Part shown: in pieces, positions 43,256-52,878 of the stretch
How positions within the stretch are numbered: position 1 is the stretch's first letter
Layout: every line of letters starts with the position of its first letter
Origin: Lachnospiraceae bacterium UBA5899
Lineage (GTDB): Bacteria > Bacillota > Clostridia > Lachnospirales > Lachnospiraceae
DNA: 64,000 bases
Assembly (NCBI GenBank): GCA_002432425.1
Contig: DJEL01000031.1
Coordinates: 34,725 to 98,724 of the forward strand
Reading direction: 5' to 3'
Notes under the pieces: generated by a model
Told to the model about the DNA's origin: nothing
What the model saw: the letters and a program-made list of their open reading frames with translations, nothing else
Database searches by the model: none
Made by a program: the position numbers and the translations under genes

Positions 43256-44740
43256 TCATTTTTCAAAAATCAGTATTTCCTCAAACTCATCAATTTTTTT
43301 ATATCCCAGATTAATCAATGCCTTTATATCCTCTTCGTTATTGGAAATCATAAAATACCGGGGCATTTCTCCATTTTTTTCCGGGAAATCCATATAGTAA
43401 TTTATTCCCGTACCAGCCGGAACAAACAGTTCATAGATCCTATCAATACTATTTTTAAGAGATATTCCCAGAGTGTTATCCCAAGGTGTTTCCTCATTCT
43501 CAGATATTTGTATTACATCCATATGTGATTGAATATCAGAATAAAATTTTTGCCGTTCCTCAGTATTCCAGCAGTTTCTTCCTGCATACTCGTGATTAAT
43601 CTGTAGCACAAATGTACATATAAACATTATACTGCTTACTGCATATATAGCATATCTCATCTTCCCACTATTTAAGGATGCAAACATATAAACTACAGCA
43701 AACAATGCTGCCGGATATATATGTCTAATCGCTATACCCTCTCCATAATATAAAGCAAAAATACCTATAAAAAAGCCTAACAATACTACGGCTGGGATAT
43801 AAGCCATTTCTTTTTTCCGATTTAATAGTAAAAAAAGTAATGTCAAAATTATTACCACTATTATGTAATCTCTCGAAACATTCACCCACATTACGTCAAA
43901 ATGACCCAACGCGCTTACTACCCCATCATATGTTTCTTCAATAAGTCCTCTAACTTTTGAAAATGTTATGCCCGTTTTCAGCAAATCAATGTATTCGTCT
44001 ATAATATATATGCCCGGAAAATACGGTGCAGTAAAAACACGAGAAATCATATAACATACTATACAGCCAATAATCGACCCTATTCCGGCTAAGATACATT
44101 TTGCAATCTTAGAGACAGCCTTTGTATTTTTTAGCAAAATAAGTATCATAGGGAAGAACAGAACACTCCAAGTAATTCTACATAGAACCGCATAAATTAC
44201 ACTGAATATCAATAACGTCTTAGTCTTTTTATTATCTTTATTTTCAATCATATACACCATTTCAAGTGCAATGGTTATTGCAAAAAAATAATGTTCAGCC
44301 TCCATCATGGATGTATTTGTATAAAAAATTACCATAGGAGAACTGATCAAGGTGATAAATAATAGAATTTTTTTAATAGATGGCTTAAAAAGAAATTCAT
44401 ATAATAATATATCTATACACAGAAATATATTGTTCAATAGAGTAATAGAATTCAGATGTAAACCAAATATTTTGCAAAAAATAGCATATGGCACCATGCA
44501 TATAAAGCCATGCGCACCAAAATTTCCAACCATTGCATGACTTCCATCATAACCGTAATATCCAAGAGGATGTCCGTACGTTAACATCGACTTGATTTGA
44601 TTAAAATAAAAATCTTCATCATTCCACTCAGGCATAACCGTCAATAAGCTTTGCGCTTGCGATTCCAACATTAAAAAAATAGAGCTAATACACAATGGTG
44701 CTAATGCTAACAGAAAAAAAAGCAAACATCTTTTTTTCAT
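43256..44740 (-). CDS. GT-C-like membrane protein, paralogue B
   Basis: Protein of 494 residues with about 11 membrane segments; paralogue of the protein at 36634. Shared marks are WNDEDFYFNQIKSM, GYYGYDGSHA, GNFGAHG and a soluble tail with GINYY. AT-rich. It sits between the FdtA/FdtB genes and a GNAT, so it could transfer the 3-amino-sugar, while the other copy may serve a different sugar or acceptor. Confidence 0.75.
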   Translation of the reverse strand: MKKRCLLFFLLALAPLCISSIFLMLESQAQSLLTVMPEWNDEDFYFNQIKSMLTYGHPLGYYGYDGSHAMVGNFGAHGFICMVPYAIFCKIFGLHLNSITLLNNIFLCIDILLYEFLFKPSIKKILLFITLISSPMVIFYTNTSMMEAEHYFFAITIALEMVYMIENKDNKKTKTLLIFSVIYAVLCRITWSVLFFPMILILLKNTKAVSKIAKCILAGIGSIIGCIVCYMISRVFTAPYFPGIYIIDEYIDLLKTGITFSKVRGLIEETYDGVVSALGHFDVMWVNVSRDYIIVVIILTLLFLLLNRKKEMAYIPAVVLLGFFIGIFALYYGEGIAIRHIYPAALFAVVYMFASLNSGKMRYAIYAVSSIMFICTFVLQINHEYAGRNCWNTEERQKFYSDIQSHMDVIQISENEETPWDNTLGISLKNSIDRIYELFVPAGTGINYYMDFPEKNGEMPRYFMISNNEEDIKALINLGYKKIDEFEEILIFEK

Positions 44741-44785
44741 AACTAATGACCCTTCTTGTTTTTAATAATAAGTTTATCGTTTGCA

Positions 44786-45313
44786 TTACATTAGGTTATC
44801 AAAATCTGTTTTCAGTATACTATACCATTTTAAGTTCTTATATTCACCATCAATCCGTATACAATCTCTGAATTCACCTTCATATGTAAATCCGCATTTT
44901 TCATAAAATCGGATTGCACGCGTATTATCTTTTAAAACATTGAGATAAATCCTGTGTAATCCCAGCCGGTTAAATCCTTTTTCCAACAGTAATCCCGTTG
45001 CCTCAGCGGCTGCGCCTGTTCCGTGTGCACACCTCCGCATACTGATGGCATACTCCGCATTTTTATTCTCAAGATCTATATTTTTTAAGCTGATTGTTCC
45101 GAGGTATTCATCCTGTTCATTTACTATTGCATAATGCAAATTCGCACCGTCCCGTACCTGTTCTTCTGTATTACCGGCTGTGCAAAATGCCATAGCCTCT
45201 TCCAGCGTTACATCCGCCATCTTTTTTCTGAAACACTTTTGCAATTCTTTATCATGCATCCATTCCAGCATAAATTCAGCATCTTTTTTTTGCAGATTAC
45301 GAAGTCGAATCAT
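44786..45313 (-). CDS. GNAT N-acetyltransferase
   Basis: Protein of 175 residues. RLRNLQKKDAEFMLEWM, GTISLKNIDLENKNAEYAIS, the acetyl-CoA segment CAHGTGAAAEAT (a divergent Q/RxxGxG/A) and LKDNTRAIRFYEKCGF. It resembles the GNAT at 11061. In this neighbourhood it is the best candidate to N-acetylate the FdtB product; known FdtC/QdtC enzymes belong to the left-handed beta-helix class, so this would be a substitution by a different fold. The start overlaps the GtrB-type stop (ATGA). Confidence 0.82.
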   Translation of the reverse strand: MIRLRNLQKKDAEFMLEWMHDKELQKCFRKKMADVTLEEAMAFCTAGNTEEQVRDGANLHYAIVNEQDEYLGTISLKNIDLENKNAEYAISMRRCAHGTGAAAEATGLLLEKGFNRLGLHRIYLNVLKDNTRAIRFYEKCGFTYEGEFRDCIRIDGEYKNLKWYSILKTDFDNLM

Positions 45314-46251
45314 CGTTTCTTTTCCTCCATTGAGAAATCATCCTCTTCTATAATATAAGGTGGGCGTTTTCTTGATGCATCGAAGGTTCTCCAAAGATAT
45401 TCCCCTATAATTCCCAACGTCATCATAATAATGCCGAAGCTGAACAGATTAAAAATAAACAAGGTTGTCCATCCTGAAACATTAATATAACCTGCAATTT
45501 TGGCAATTAAAACCACAACCGCCCATATAATTGCCACAATTATAGAAAATGTTCCTACGCCCAGTACTACTGTTATAGGAAGTGAGGAAAAGCTGAACAG
45601 CGTATCCATTACCAGTCTGATTTTCTTTTTTAATGTCCATCGGCTTATCCCTGCCGTTCTTGCAAGGCGTGTGTAATATATGATATCTGTCTTAAAACCA
45701 CTCCACAAAATCTGCCCGGTAAGTGCAGAATTCTTCTCATCCAGATTTTGCAAAACGGTAATTACTTTTCTGTCCAAAAGATAGACATCAAATCCCCCCT
45801 TGGGCATATTGGGCAATGCACATTTTCTGACCAATGCATAATAAAGATTTGCAAAAAATGTCTGCTTTTTCGGCTCTTGTCTTCCCTCTCTCACCGCCAA
45901 TACTACATTATTGCCTTTTTTCCAGGAATCTACCATCTGCAAAATCAACTCTGTCGGCTCCTGCAAATCTGCTGCTTTCACGACCGCGCAGTCTCCTGTA
46001 CTATTACTCAATCCACATAATATTGCTGCATGAGAACCAAAATTTCTTGACAAACTGATGGTATGAATATGGGAATCCTTTTTCGCAAGATCCTGCATAA
46101 TGTTCCAGCTTTGATCCTTAGAACCGTCATTTACCATAACGATTTCATATTCATAATCAATCTTATCTATAATTTTCTCTCTGATATCCTCATACAAGGG
46201 AAGAAGATTTTCTTCATTATAATACACAGGAATAACTATTGATAGTTTCAT
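45310..46251 (-). CDS. GtrB-type polyprenyl-phosphate sugar synthase (GT2)
   Basis: Protein of 313 residues. SIVIPVYYNEENLLPLYED, MVNDGSKDQSW, LSRNFGSHAAIL and AADLQEP (acidic motif) form the GT2 part; two membrane helices follow (about 230-290), then a tail with RPPYIIEE. Transfers a sugar to undecaprenyl phosphate inside the membrane. ATGA overlaps on both sides couple it to the DUF6056 protein and the GNAT, so all three probably serve one decoration. Confidence 0.9.
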   Translation of the reverse strand: MKLSIVIPVYYNEENLLPLYEDIREKIIDKIDYEYEIVMVNDGSKDQSWNIMQDLAKKDSHIHTISLSRNFGSHAAILCGLSNSTGDCAVVKAADLQEPTELILQMVDSWKKGNNVVLAVREGRQEPKKQTFFANLYYALVRKCALPNMPKGGFDVYLLDRKVITVLQNLDEKNSALTGQILWSGFKTDIIYYTRLARTAGISRWTLKKKIRLVMDTLFSFSSLPITVVLGVGTFSIIVAIIWAVVVLIAKIAGYINVSGWTTLFIFNLFSFGIIMMTLGIIGEYLWRTFDASRKRPPYIIEEDDFSMEEKKR

Positions 46252-47705
46252 AAATTTTCTTTATCCTTTATTTTTAGTATAACTGTTTTTTTCTTATAAC
46301 AGGAAGCTACCGCCCTATTTACCCAATCATCCGAATCTTCTGTCAATGTAATATCCTGCAATATGAGACTATTTCTGTTTTTTTCTCCTCTTTCCACCAG
46401 AACCGCAGCACTATCCGCATTTTTTATTTCCCCTAAAACAGAATTCCAGTATACATAATACTCAGCGGCGGTTCCGTCAGCTATTTCCCGAATGCTTTGA
46501 AGTGTAAGACAATGTTTTATATTGCTTCCCATATTGTTCCAGCCCGCTATCACACATAACAGCATCATAACAGGAAGCAGAATATTAAATTTCAGCTTAG
46601 AATCTATATGATTTCTTTTGCACACCTCTGCCATACAATATATGAAGGCAAAAGCCCCCAGGTAAATAACGTAGTCTTCTACATACAAGCATCTATCCGG
46701 GAAATATTCTTTGCCGTATCCCAAAATAACCGGAAAATCGACCACAGTTCCACCTATTAAAACAAATATAGCCATAAATACCAGATGTCCCCATCGTATT
46801 CCGGAGTCTTCCGACTTCTTAAAGAACAACATACAAAAAAACATTATTATTAAAATTAACAGGAACGGGCTATGTTTCATAAGGCGCAAAATTCTAAAAA
46901 CAAATTGTGTAAAGGAAAAGAACAAGGTGTCCATTACCCTGTATATGTTAAAATCACCGCCGCTCCTCACAAAATTTCCCGGGGCGCTTGCATTAAGCAG
47001 TCCGCTCAAAAGAGAAGCCGTAAAATATACCAGTGATCTATGCCATTTTTTAATTGTAATACTATATATCACAACCAGCAATGCCAGACCACAGTTTAAC
47101 GCCACTAAATTTAATGAGCTTCCGCTTGCCAGAAGCCCACAGATAATTCCTCCTAAGGCATATCTTTTCTTTCCTGTAGCAACATAATGTATGTCTAATG
47201 CTATACCATATAACATAGCAGCAGCTAAAAGCACATAAGAAACTGCCGTACAGTACCAATAAGTAGTTTCCGAATAATAATATAAATTAAAAAAGCACAG
47301 CAGCATTCCTATATATATAATAAGTGTGCTTTTCCAGTCTTTCACTTTGCAAACATCGCACATGATAACCCTTATGAACAGAAATAAGGCAGCTACCCAT
47401 GCCAAATTAATTGCAAAAATCGTTATCTGATGTCCTATTATTCCCCACCGCATGTATGGGTTAATAAAATAGTTAAGAAATGATCCTGCATAAAATCCTC
47501 CCCAATTTTCAAAGCGCCCTATTGTTAACGCTAATGCACTGTCAAACATTCCCTTCCCCGTATTCTGCATTTTCTGGGTCACATCCCATATTGTTGCGAA
47601 ATCATCATTATAAGGAACTGTATAAAAACTTAACAGCAAAATTGGTAATACTATAATAATTGCAAGTGCAGCCAGTATAATGTTTATATATCTGTCTTTT
47701 TTCAT
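46248..47705 (-). CDS. DUF6056-like GT-C membrane protein
   Basis: Protein of 485 residues with about 11 membrane segments. VPYNDDFATIWDV in the first loop (Asp pair), SAPGNFVRSGG in the middle and a WVNRAVASCY tail mark it as a relative of the protein at 17970. It should use the sugar-phosphate lipid made by the coupled GtrB (ATGA). Start 47705 (MKKDRYI) has GGAGAG 6-7 nt upstream. A predicted promoter lies 36 bp upstream of the start. Confidence 0.77.
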   Translation of the reverse strand: MKKDRYINIILAALAIIIVLPILLLSFYTVPYNDDFATIWDVTQKMQNTGKGMFDSALALTIGRFENWGGFYAGSFLNYFINPYMRWGIIGHQITIFAINLAWVAALFLFIRVIMCDVCKVKDWKSTLIIYIGMLLCFFNLYYYSETTYWYCTAVSYVLLAAAMLYGIALDIHYVATGKKRYALGGIICGLLASGSSLNLVALNCGLALLVVIYSITIKKWHRSLVYFTASLLSGLLNASAPGNFVRSGGDFNIYRVMDTLFFSFTQFVFRILRLMKHSPFLLILIIMFFCMLFFKKSEDSGIRWGHLVFMAIFVLIGGTVVDFPVILGYGKEYFPDRCLYVEDYVIYLGAFAFIYCMAEVCKRNHIDSKLKFNILLPVMMLLCVIAGWNNMGSNIKHCLTLQSIREIADGTAAEYYVYWNSVLGEIKNADSAAVLVERGEKNRNSLILQDITLTEDSDDWVNRAVASCYKKKTVILKIKDKENL

Positions 47706-47740
47706 GAAATACTCTCCATTCATAGCAAATGCCTATTTTA

Positions 47741-47769
47741 AATATAGCATAATCGCAAAACAGAGTCAA
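47741..47769 (-). promoter_or_regulatory. Internal promoter (TTGACT-17-TGCTATATT)
   Basis: Minus strand: TTGACT (47764-47769), 17 bp, extended -10 TGCTATATT (core 47741-47746), 36 bp upstream of the start. The hexamers, extended -10 and distance to the start equal those of the element at 26743. Confidence 0.7.
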
Positions 47770-47803
47770 TTTATCTCATATGCAAATACTTAGCTGCAAA
47801 TAC

Positions 47804-49729
47804 TTATTTGTTTTTTATATATAATCTGTAATTATATTTGTCATTATCACCATAGTACAAGTCAGCCACACAAGTATGATTTTTTAAGAATTCCTCTTCT
47901 TTCCATGTATTATTTCCATAATAATAGGAAAGGGTATTCAGTGAATCATCATACACAAAAATACTGTCCGCCTCTTCTATAAGGTTAAATATATAATCTA
48001 CACAAACCTTATTCGAATAAATAATATCCGGCATATCCATTCCAAAATAACCCGCATTCCATCCGAGCAGACTATATATTTCATCTATACCTTCTCCAAA
48101 ACCTATTGTATCGGCAGGCACTATATTCTTTACCTCATCAGCAAACTTTTCTATTTTTTCCATATCTCTTTGCTGTGTATACTCTTTCTGCTGCATAACC
48201 ATCCTGACAGGAAACACTAATGTCATCATAGTCAGAATAGTTATAAGCCATGCAGATACAACATGCGGTATCTTTCCATTGTAATTTCCTGTATTTTCCG
48301 CAAGCCATCCCATCAAAATCCCCATAACCGGTATAACAATATACAGGCACCAATAAGAAGGACGGTTCACATAGTAAATCATTTCAACAGCTACCAGAAT
48401 AGTTGCTGCGGCTAAAATACCAGTCCTGGAGTCAGCATTTTTTTCAAAGAAACACTTTCTCATAACATAGACCGCACATGCAAAAATTATTGAACAGCAT
48501 CCCATCCACGGGCTGATCTTAAGCGGCAAATTAATAAATAATAAATCTATAAAATCCTGTTCACTGCCTACAATCGGAAACAAAAAAACTTTAATCGTTA
48601 AAAAGCTGCCTCCTGTCAAAAGATTGTAAAAACCAACCAGCCCATACGCACCAAAGAAAGCTATAGGTGCAAGCAGAAAAGCGCCTATACTGTGTAACCA
48701 CCACTGAAGCTGTTTTATCTCCCACTTTTGGCATACTTTTACAATATTATATCCCACAAAGGCCAGTACCACAGCCACACCGGTTTCCACATTCCATGTA
48801 ATAGCCAGTATGCATAATATCTCCCCTATTATCGTATAACAAAAATTATTTTTTTTCCGTTTTGCTGCCCATACAATATAAGCTAAAATAATTCCTCCAA
48901 AAAGAATTCGATGCGGAAACATCTGGCAATACAAGCTGGTTCTTTCCCATACAACATAAGAAGAAAGGCTCACTGCTGCAATGACCTTTATCCATGCGGA
49001 CGACAGAATATTTTCCAATACATAAAAGCAGCAGGCTAAAGTTACACCATTCAGAATTGCCATTAAATAAATGACCCCGTTATAGGATACACCCATTATT
49101 CTGGTAAACGGCAATAAAAGCATACCGTAAAATCCATAAATACCACTGTTTACTTCACTGTACGCCTGTAAATGATATGCTTTATAAATAGAATGATAAT
49201 AAGCATCAAAATGATAAAGATCACTTTCAAATACATTGCCTCTGCATAAGGACCAGACAGATACGCAAATTATGATTATGTACAGTCCCCATAAGCAGAT
49301 TTTGTTTATTTCCGGCAATTTTACTTTTTTATTTCCGTAAATGCAGATTGCTATTGCTATGGTTATTATGAGTAAAAGAATTTTGATAATACCTGTAATT
49401 TTGTTTTGAGAAAAATAATTAGATATTGTTCCCCAGATATATGGTCTTACAAATATTTGAACCGTCAATAAGCCAAATACGCCAAACAAGATATATGCCA
49501 CCCATTTTTCGCCTGTATTTCCTATGCTCCGCTTATCAGGCACTACATTTTCGTAAACAGCATAACTGATACACGCAAGCAAAATAGCAACTACATAATA
49601 TACTATGTTTTTACTCGACTTGCTCAGCACTTCTGTTCCAAGGGACAACATTCCCCAAATTATTTCAACTATAAGCAGTATCACATAAAAAAAAAGTCGT
49701 TTTAAACTCGTCTCACGCATATTTTTCAC
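47804..49729 (-). CDS. Large GT-C-like membrane protein
   Basis: Protein of about 641 residues with 13 or more membrane segments. YHFDAYYHSIYKAYHL in the first large loop has an Asp/His-rich GT-C-type motif. The C-terminal ~130 residues are soluble (VPADTIGFGEGIDEIYSLLG). A GTG at 49729 is preferred because GGGAG lies 7 nt upstream; ATG at 49747 (overlapping the GT4 gene) and ATG at 49720 are alternatives. AT-rich. It may be the polymerase-like or side-branch transferase; specificity unknown. Confidence 0.7.
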   Translation of the reverse strand: MKNMRETSLKRLFFYVILLIVEIIWGMLSLGTEVLSKSSKNIVYYVVAILLACISYAVYENVVPDKRSIGNTGEKWVAYILFGVFGLLTVQIFVRPYIWGTISNYFSQNKITGIIKILLLIITIAIAICIYGNKKVKLPEINKICLWGLYIIIICVSVWSLCRGNVFESDLYHFDAYYHSIYKAYHLQAYSEVNSGIYGFYGMLLLPFTRIMGVSYNGVIYLMAILNGVTLACCFYVLENILSSAWIKVIAAVSLSSYVVWERTSLYCQMFPHRILFGGIILAYIVWAAKRKKNNFCYTIIGEILCILAITWNVETGVAVVLAFVGYNIVKVCQKWEIKQLQWWLHSIGAFLLAPIAFFGAYGLVGFYNLLTGGSFLTIKVFLFPIVGSEQDFIDLLFINLPLKISPWMGCCSIIFACAVYVMRKCFFEKNADSRTGILAAATILVAVEMIYYVNRPSYWCLYIVIPVMGILMGWLAENTGNYNGKIPHVVSAWLITILTMMTLVFPVRMVMQQKEYTQQRDMEKIEKFADEVKNIVPADTIGFGEGIDEIYSLLGWNAGYFGMDMPDIIYSNKVCVDYIFNLIEEADSIFVYDDSLNTLSYYYGNNTWKEEEFLKNHTCVADLYYGDNDKYNYRLYIKNK

Positions 49730-49733
49730 TTTC

Positions 49734-50903
49734 TTACTCCCTTTCATAAATCATGTCAAGCAACTTCTTACAGTAATTTTGCCTGTTAAAAAAACAAGCC
49801 CGTGATTCAGATACATTTCCAGCATATTCTAACTTCTTAGTATTTTCCAGCATACTTACCATCTGCTCTGCCATAATTTTCTCTTCCTTTTCCATGACAG
49901 AAGCATCTAAATTTTTTTCTGGATTAATGACCGGCAGAAGTACGCCATATTCTCCCTCGATAACGGTATGCTCGTCCCCGCCTTTCCGGTAATCGTCTAA
50001 GAATATCTCTGCGGGACCGGTTTTACAGTTTACCGACATAGCCGGAAGCCCTACCGCCATGGCCTCTATCAGGGAATTGGGAAAGCCCTCGCTGACGGAT
50101 GTCATCACAAAAAGGGAAGCCTGTTTTAAGTAGGCAAAGGGATTTTTCTGTACGCCGGTAAACCAGACGTCCTGCTCCACCTGCAAATCCTCTGCCAGCT
50201 TCCGGTACTCCGCAAAGGTGCCCTCGCCCACAATCATGAGCTTCAGCGCCGGAATTTTCTTTTTTGCCAGGGCAAACGCCTTGATAAGGTGCCAGAACCC
50301 CTTCACATCGTGTTCTCTTCCCATGGCTGCCACAACCGGTGCGCCTTCGTCAAAAAATTTCTGTCTGTCCGCCGGCAGAGGTTCTTTTGCCAGCCGCCGG
50401 ATGCTTTCCACGTCGCAGGGATTGTATACACAGACCACGTCCTTTGCCCCGAACTGGGTTTTTACATCATCCGCCATGACCTTGGAGCAGCAGATGACCC
50501 GGTCCGCCCTCCTGCACAACCGCTTCATGCTGTTTTTGTCCTGCAGGGCACCGTAGCCGCGGATACCCACCCAGATTTTATCCTTTACTCTCGTAAAGAC
50601 ATTCGCCAGATTGGCAGTGGGGCCGAAGCTGTATGTGATTTCTATGTTTCGTTCTCTTTTTATTTTTTTAATGGCACGAATACGTTTGCACAGATTTACG
50701 GCTTTTCCGACTTTTCCCGGCACGCTTCCCAGGTTCAGGTCAATCATGTCCACGCCATCCACATCATAAATCATACCCTTTGTGCTGAATACCACAAGGG
50801 TCAGGTGACAGTGGGGCGTAAGCAGCTTTGCCGTCATGGCGCAGATTCGTTCCAGCCCGCCCTGGTCTAAAAGCGGTACCATAAGCATCACATTTTTTCC
50901 CAT
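49734..50903 (-). CDS. Glycosyltransferase family 4
   Basis: Protein of 389 residues, GT-B fold. VPLLDQGGLERICAMTAKLL (donor-side loop), VAAMGREHDVKGFWHL and TSVSEGFPNSLIEAMAVG (Glu motif). GC is higher in the central part than at the 3' end, where codons turn AT-rich toward the next gene, suggesting a composite history. Cytoplasmic retaining transferase. Confidence 0.9.
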   Translation of the reverse strand: MGKNVMLMVPLLDQGGLERICAMTAKLLTPHCHLTLVVFSTKGMIYDVDGVDMIDLNLGSVPGKVGKAVNLCKRIRAIKKIKRERNIEITYSFGPTANLANVFTRVKDKIWVGIRGYGALQDKNSMKRLCRRADRVICCSKVMADDVKTQFGAKDVVCVYNPCDVESIRRLAKEPLPADRQKFFDEGAPVVAAMGREHDVKGFWHLIKAFALAKKKIPALKLMIVGEGTFAEYRKLAEDLQVEQDVWFTGVQKNPFAYLKQASLFVMTSVSEGFPNSLIEAMAVGLPAMSVNCKTGPAEIFLDDYRKGGDEHTVIEGEYGVLLPVINPEKNLDASVMEKEEKIMAEQMVSMLENTKKLEYAGNVSESRACFFNRQNYCKKLLDMIYERE

Positions 50904-50908
50904 ATATC

Positions 50909-51673
50909 TTACTGTTCCTTTCGATGCTTCAACGCATTAATAGCAACTTTTCCAATTAGAGAGTATCCCTCATATACATTATAATATGTTATAATTTCTC
51001 CGCCAAATTTCATTTTAAAAATATCAATACCGTTGGGATTTTCAACGTTGGAAATGCCTCCCCAGTCATATCTTTCAATACCAAGGCGCTTAAATAACAA
51101 CATATCTTCCCAGTGAAGTCTTTTATTGGAACGTGCAACAAAACTGGCATTTTCCTCACTGCTTCTGAAATTAGATGTAGAATGTAAAAGTCTTGCATTT
51201 TTTTCATCTACTATATAAGAATGAAACACATGAGGAGTTTCTCCTTCATAAATGCCGGTAAGATAAATAGCTCCTGCGTTCAGATAAGCATTCATCTGAT
51301 TCCTGTTAATTTCCTGATGCATACCTTTTTCTTCGTACATCTGTGCATACATATGGGTAAACTGTTCCATTACCTGCGGATTGTTCTTTAATTCCAATGA
51401 GGAAAAGGTTCGCAGTTCCACATTGTCCCGTCCGCTTTTTCTAATCTGATATCTCTCTGTTTTATTTATTCTTTCTAATAATTCTTCCTCCGGTAATGTC
51501 AAGTCACTCATCTGTGTATGAAAAGTGATATAAATTCTGTTTTTCTCTGATCCTCTTTTTTCTACCCCATGCCAGAATAGAATATCTGTTTTTCCTTTAT
51601 ATTCATTTTCTGTTTCCGGATACCATAATTGAGTAATTCTTATTCCTTTTTTCTTATATGTGGCCTGTATCAT
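50909..51673 (-). CDS. FemAB/GNAT-like protein, possible aminoacyl transferase
   Basis: Protein of 254 residues. The layout follows the FemAB-type GNAT fold: KTERYQIRKSGRDNVELRTF (the R-RxxK-x-G region), LLHSTSNFRSS, NKRLHWEDMLLFKRLGI, and YDWGGISN near the end. Such proteins transfer amino acids to peptidoglycan or surface sugars, or act as acyltransferases. Start 51673 (MIQATY) has AAGGA 7 nt upstream; ATG 51733 overlaps the GT4 gene. An amino-acid decoration would fit the ATP-grasp enzyme upstream in the locus, but this is inference. Confidence 0.7.
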   Translation of the reverse strand: MIQATYKKKGIRITQLWYPETENEYKGKTDILFWHGVEKRGSEKNRIYITFHTQMSDLTLPEEELLERINKTERYQIRKSGRDNVELRTFSSLELKNNPQVMEQFTHMYAQMYEEKGMHQEINRNQMNAYLNAGAIYLTGIYEGETPHVFHSYIVDEKNARLLHSTSNFRSSEENASFVARSNKRLHWEDMLLFKRLGIERYDWGGISNVENPNGIDIFKMKFGGEIITYYNVYEGYSLIGKVAINALKHRKEQ

Positions 51674-51704
51674 AATATTTTCCTTCCATTGTCTGAATTC
51701 GTTT

Positions 51705-52814
51705 TTATCTGCACAGCCCGTACAGTTCTTCATATCGTTTTGCCTGTTCCCGGATGGAGAAGCCCGCCGCGTTCACTTCTTCTAAATGGGATTTTCTCTC
51801 ATAGGGAAGCATCTGCATGGCGGCTATGGTCCATTCTTCCGCCGTATCGGCAAGGGACATCCTGTGTACCAATTCCGTAATGTCCACTTCTTTTGTAATG
51901 GTATCGGCTATCAGGCACTTCAGTCCCGAAACCTGCGCCTCCACCACCGTACCGGGCAGTCCCTCGTAAAGGGACGGGAAAATCAGGATATCAAAAATCT
52001 GATAATAGCCGCTTACTTTGGACTGATTGCCGGTAAAAAGAACCACCTCGGAAAGTCCGAGCTGTTTTGCTTTTTCTTTGATTTCCGGCATAAGCGGGCC
52101 TTCTCCGACCAGAACAAGGCGCGCCGCCGGATTTCTCTTATAAATTTCCGCAAACACAGCCAGCAGAAAAACATGGTTTTTCGGGGTGCGGAAGCTTCCC
52201 ACATGCCCGATGACGAGCTTGCCGGCAAGCCCTAAGCTTTCCCGTATAGTTTCCCGCGTCTTAATATCATACACATATTTTTCCGTTTCAATGGCATTGG
52301 GAATGACCTGTACTTTTCCCTGCTCCACCCATTTTTTTCCAAATACCGCTTCCCCGGCTTCCTTCGAGCAGGCAAGGCAGTAATCGGCTTTGTGCTTTAA
52401 GGAGCGGCGGAGCATTTTCGTAACCACACCCTTTATGCCGCCGTCCACACCGGCGCTGCGGGAATGGGCAATGGTAATGGGTATGCCTGCCTTTTTCGCA
52501 ATGGGCAGATAAATAGAAGCCGTGCTGGTCATATGACCGTGTACGGCACGAAATTCCTTATGATGTGAAAAAAACTGCTTCAGCGCTTTTTCATAGCTGA
52601 ACCAGTTGTATACCTTAAAACGAGGGACCCGGTAAATCTTCCCTCCAAGTTTTGTGATTTCTTCTTCAAAATGCTGTTTTTCCGTTGTATGAATCAGAAA
52701 ATCAAACTGAATTTTCTCCCTGTCCATATTGCGGTATAAATCCATGATGCGGCTTTCCGCACCGCCTATAGAAAGTCCTCCCAGTACGTGGAGCACACGA
52801 ATCGGTTCCGTCAT
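51705..52814 (-). CDS. Glycosyltransferase family 4 (EpsF-like)
   Basis: Protein of 369 residues. RVLHVLGGLSIGGAESRIMD and FDFLIHT at the start, AHSRSAGVDG, VIGHVGSFRTPKNH, and FPSLYEGLPGTVVEAQVSG in the active site. It matches EpsF-type exopolysaccharide transferases. Start 52814 (MTEPIRV) has GAAAGG 8-9 nt upstream; the in-frame start at 52862 has none. It lies next to the DUF2334 protein. Confidence 0.9.
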   Translation of the reverse strand: MTEPIRVLHVLGGLSIGGAESRIMDLYRNMDREKIQFDFLIHTTEKQHFEEEITKLGGKIYRVPRFKVYNWFSYEKALKQFFSHHKEFRAVHGHMTSTASIYLPIAKKAGIPITIAHSRSAGVDGGIKGVVTKMLRRSLKHKADYCLACSKEAGEAVFGKKWVEQGKVQVIPNAIETEKYVYDIKTRETIRESLGLAGKLVIGHVGSFRTPKNHVFLLAVFAEIYKRNPAARLVLVGEGPLMPEIKEKAKQLGLSEVVLFTGNQSKVSGYYQIFDILIFPSLYEGLPGTVVEAQVSGLKCLIADTITKEVDITELVHRMSLADTAEEWTIAAMQMLPYERKSHLEEVNAAGFSIREQAKRYEELYGLCR

Positions 52815-52878
52815 ATAGTACGCCTTTCTGCCTGTTTCCGTTATGCCTCTGCGCTTTTGCAAGGCTTCCGTCCCTGTA

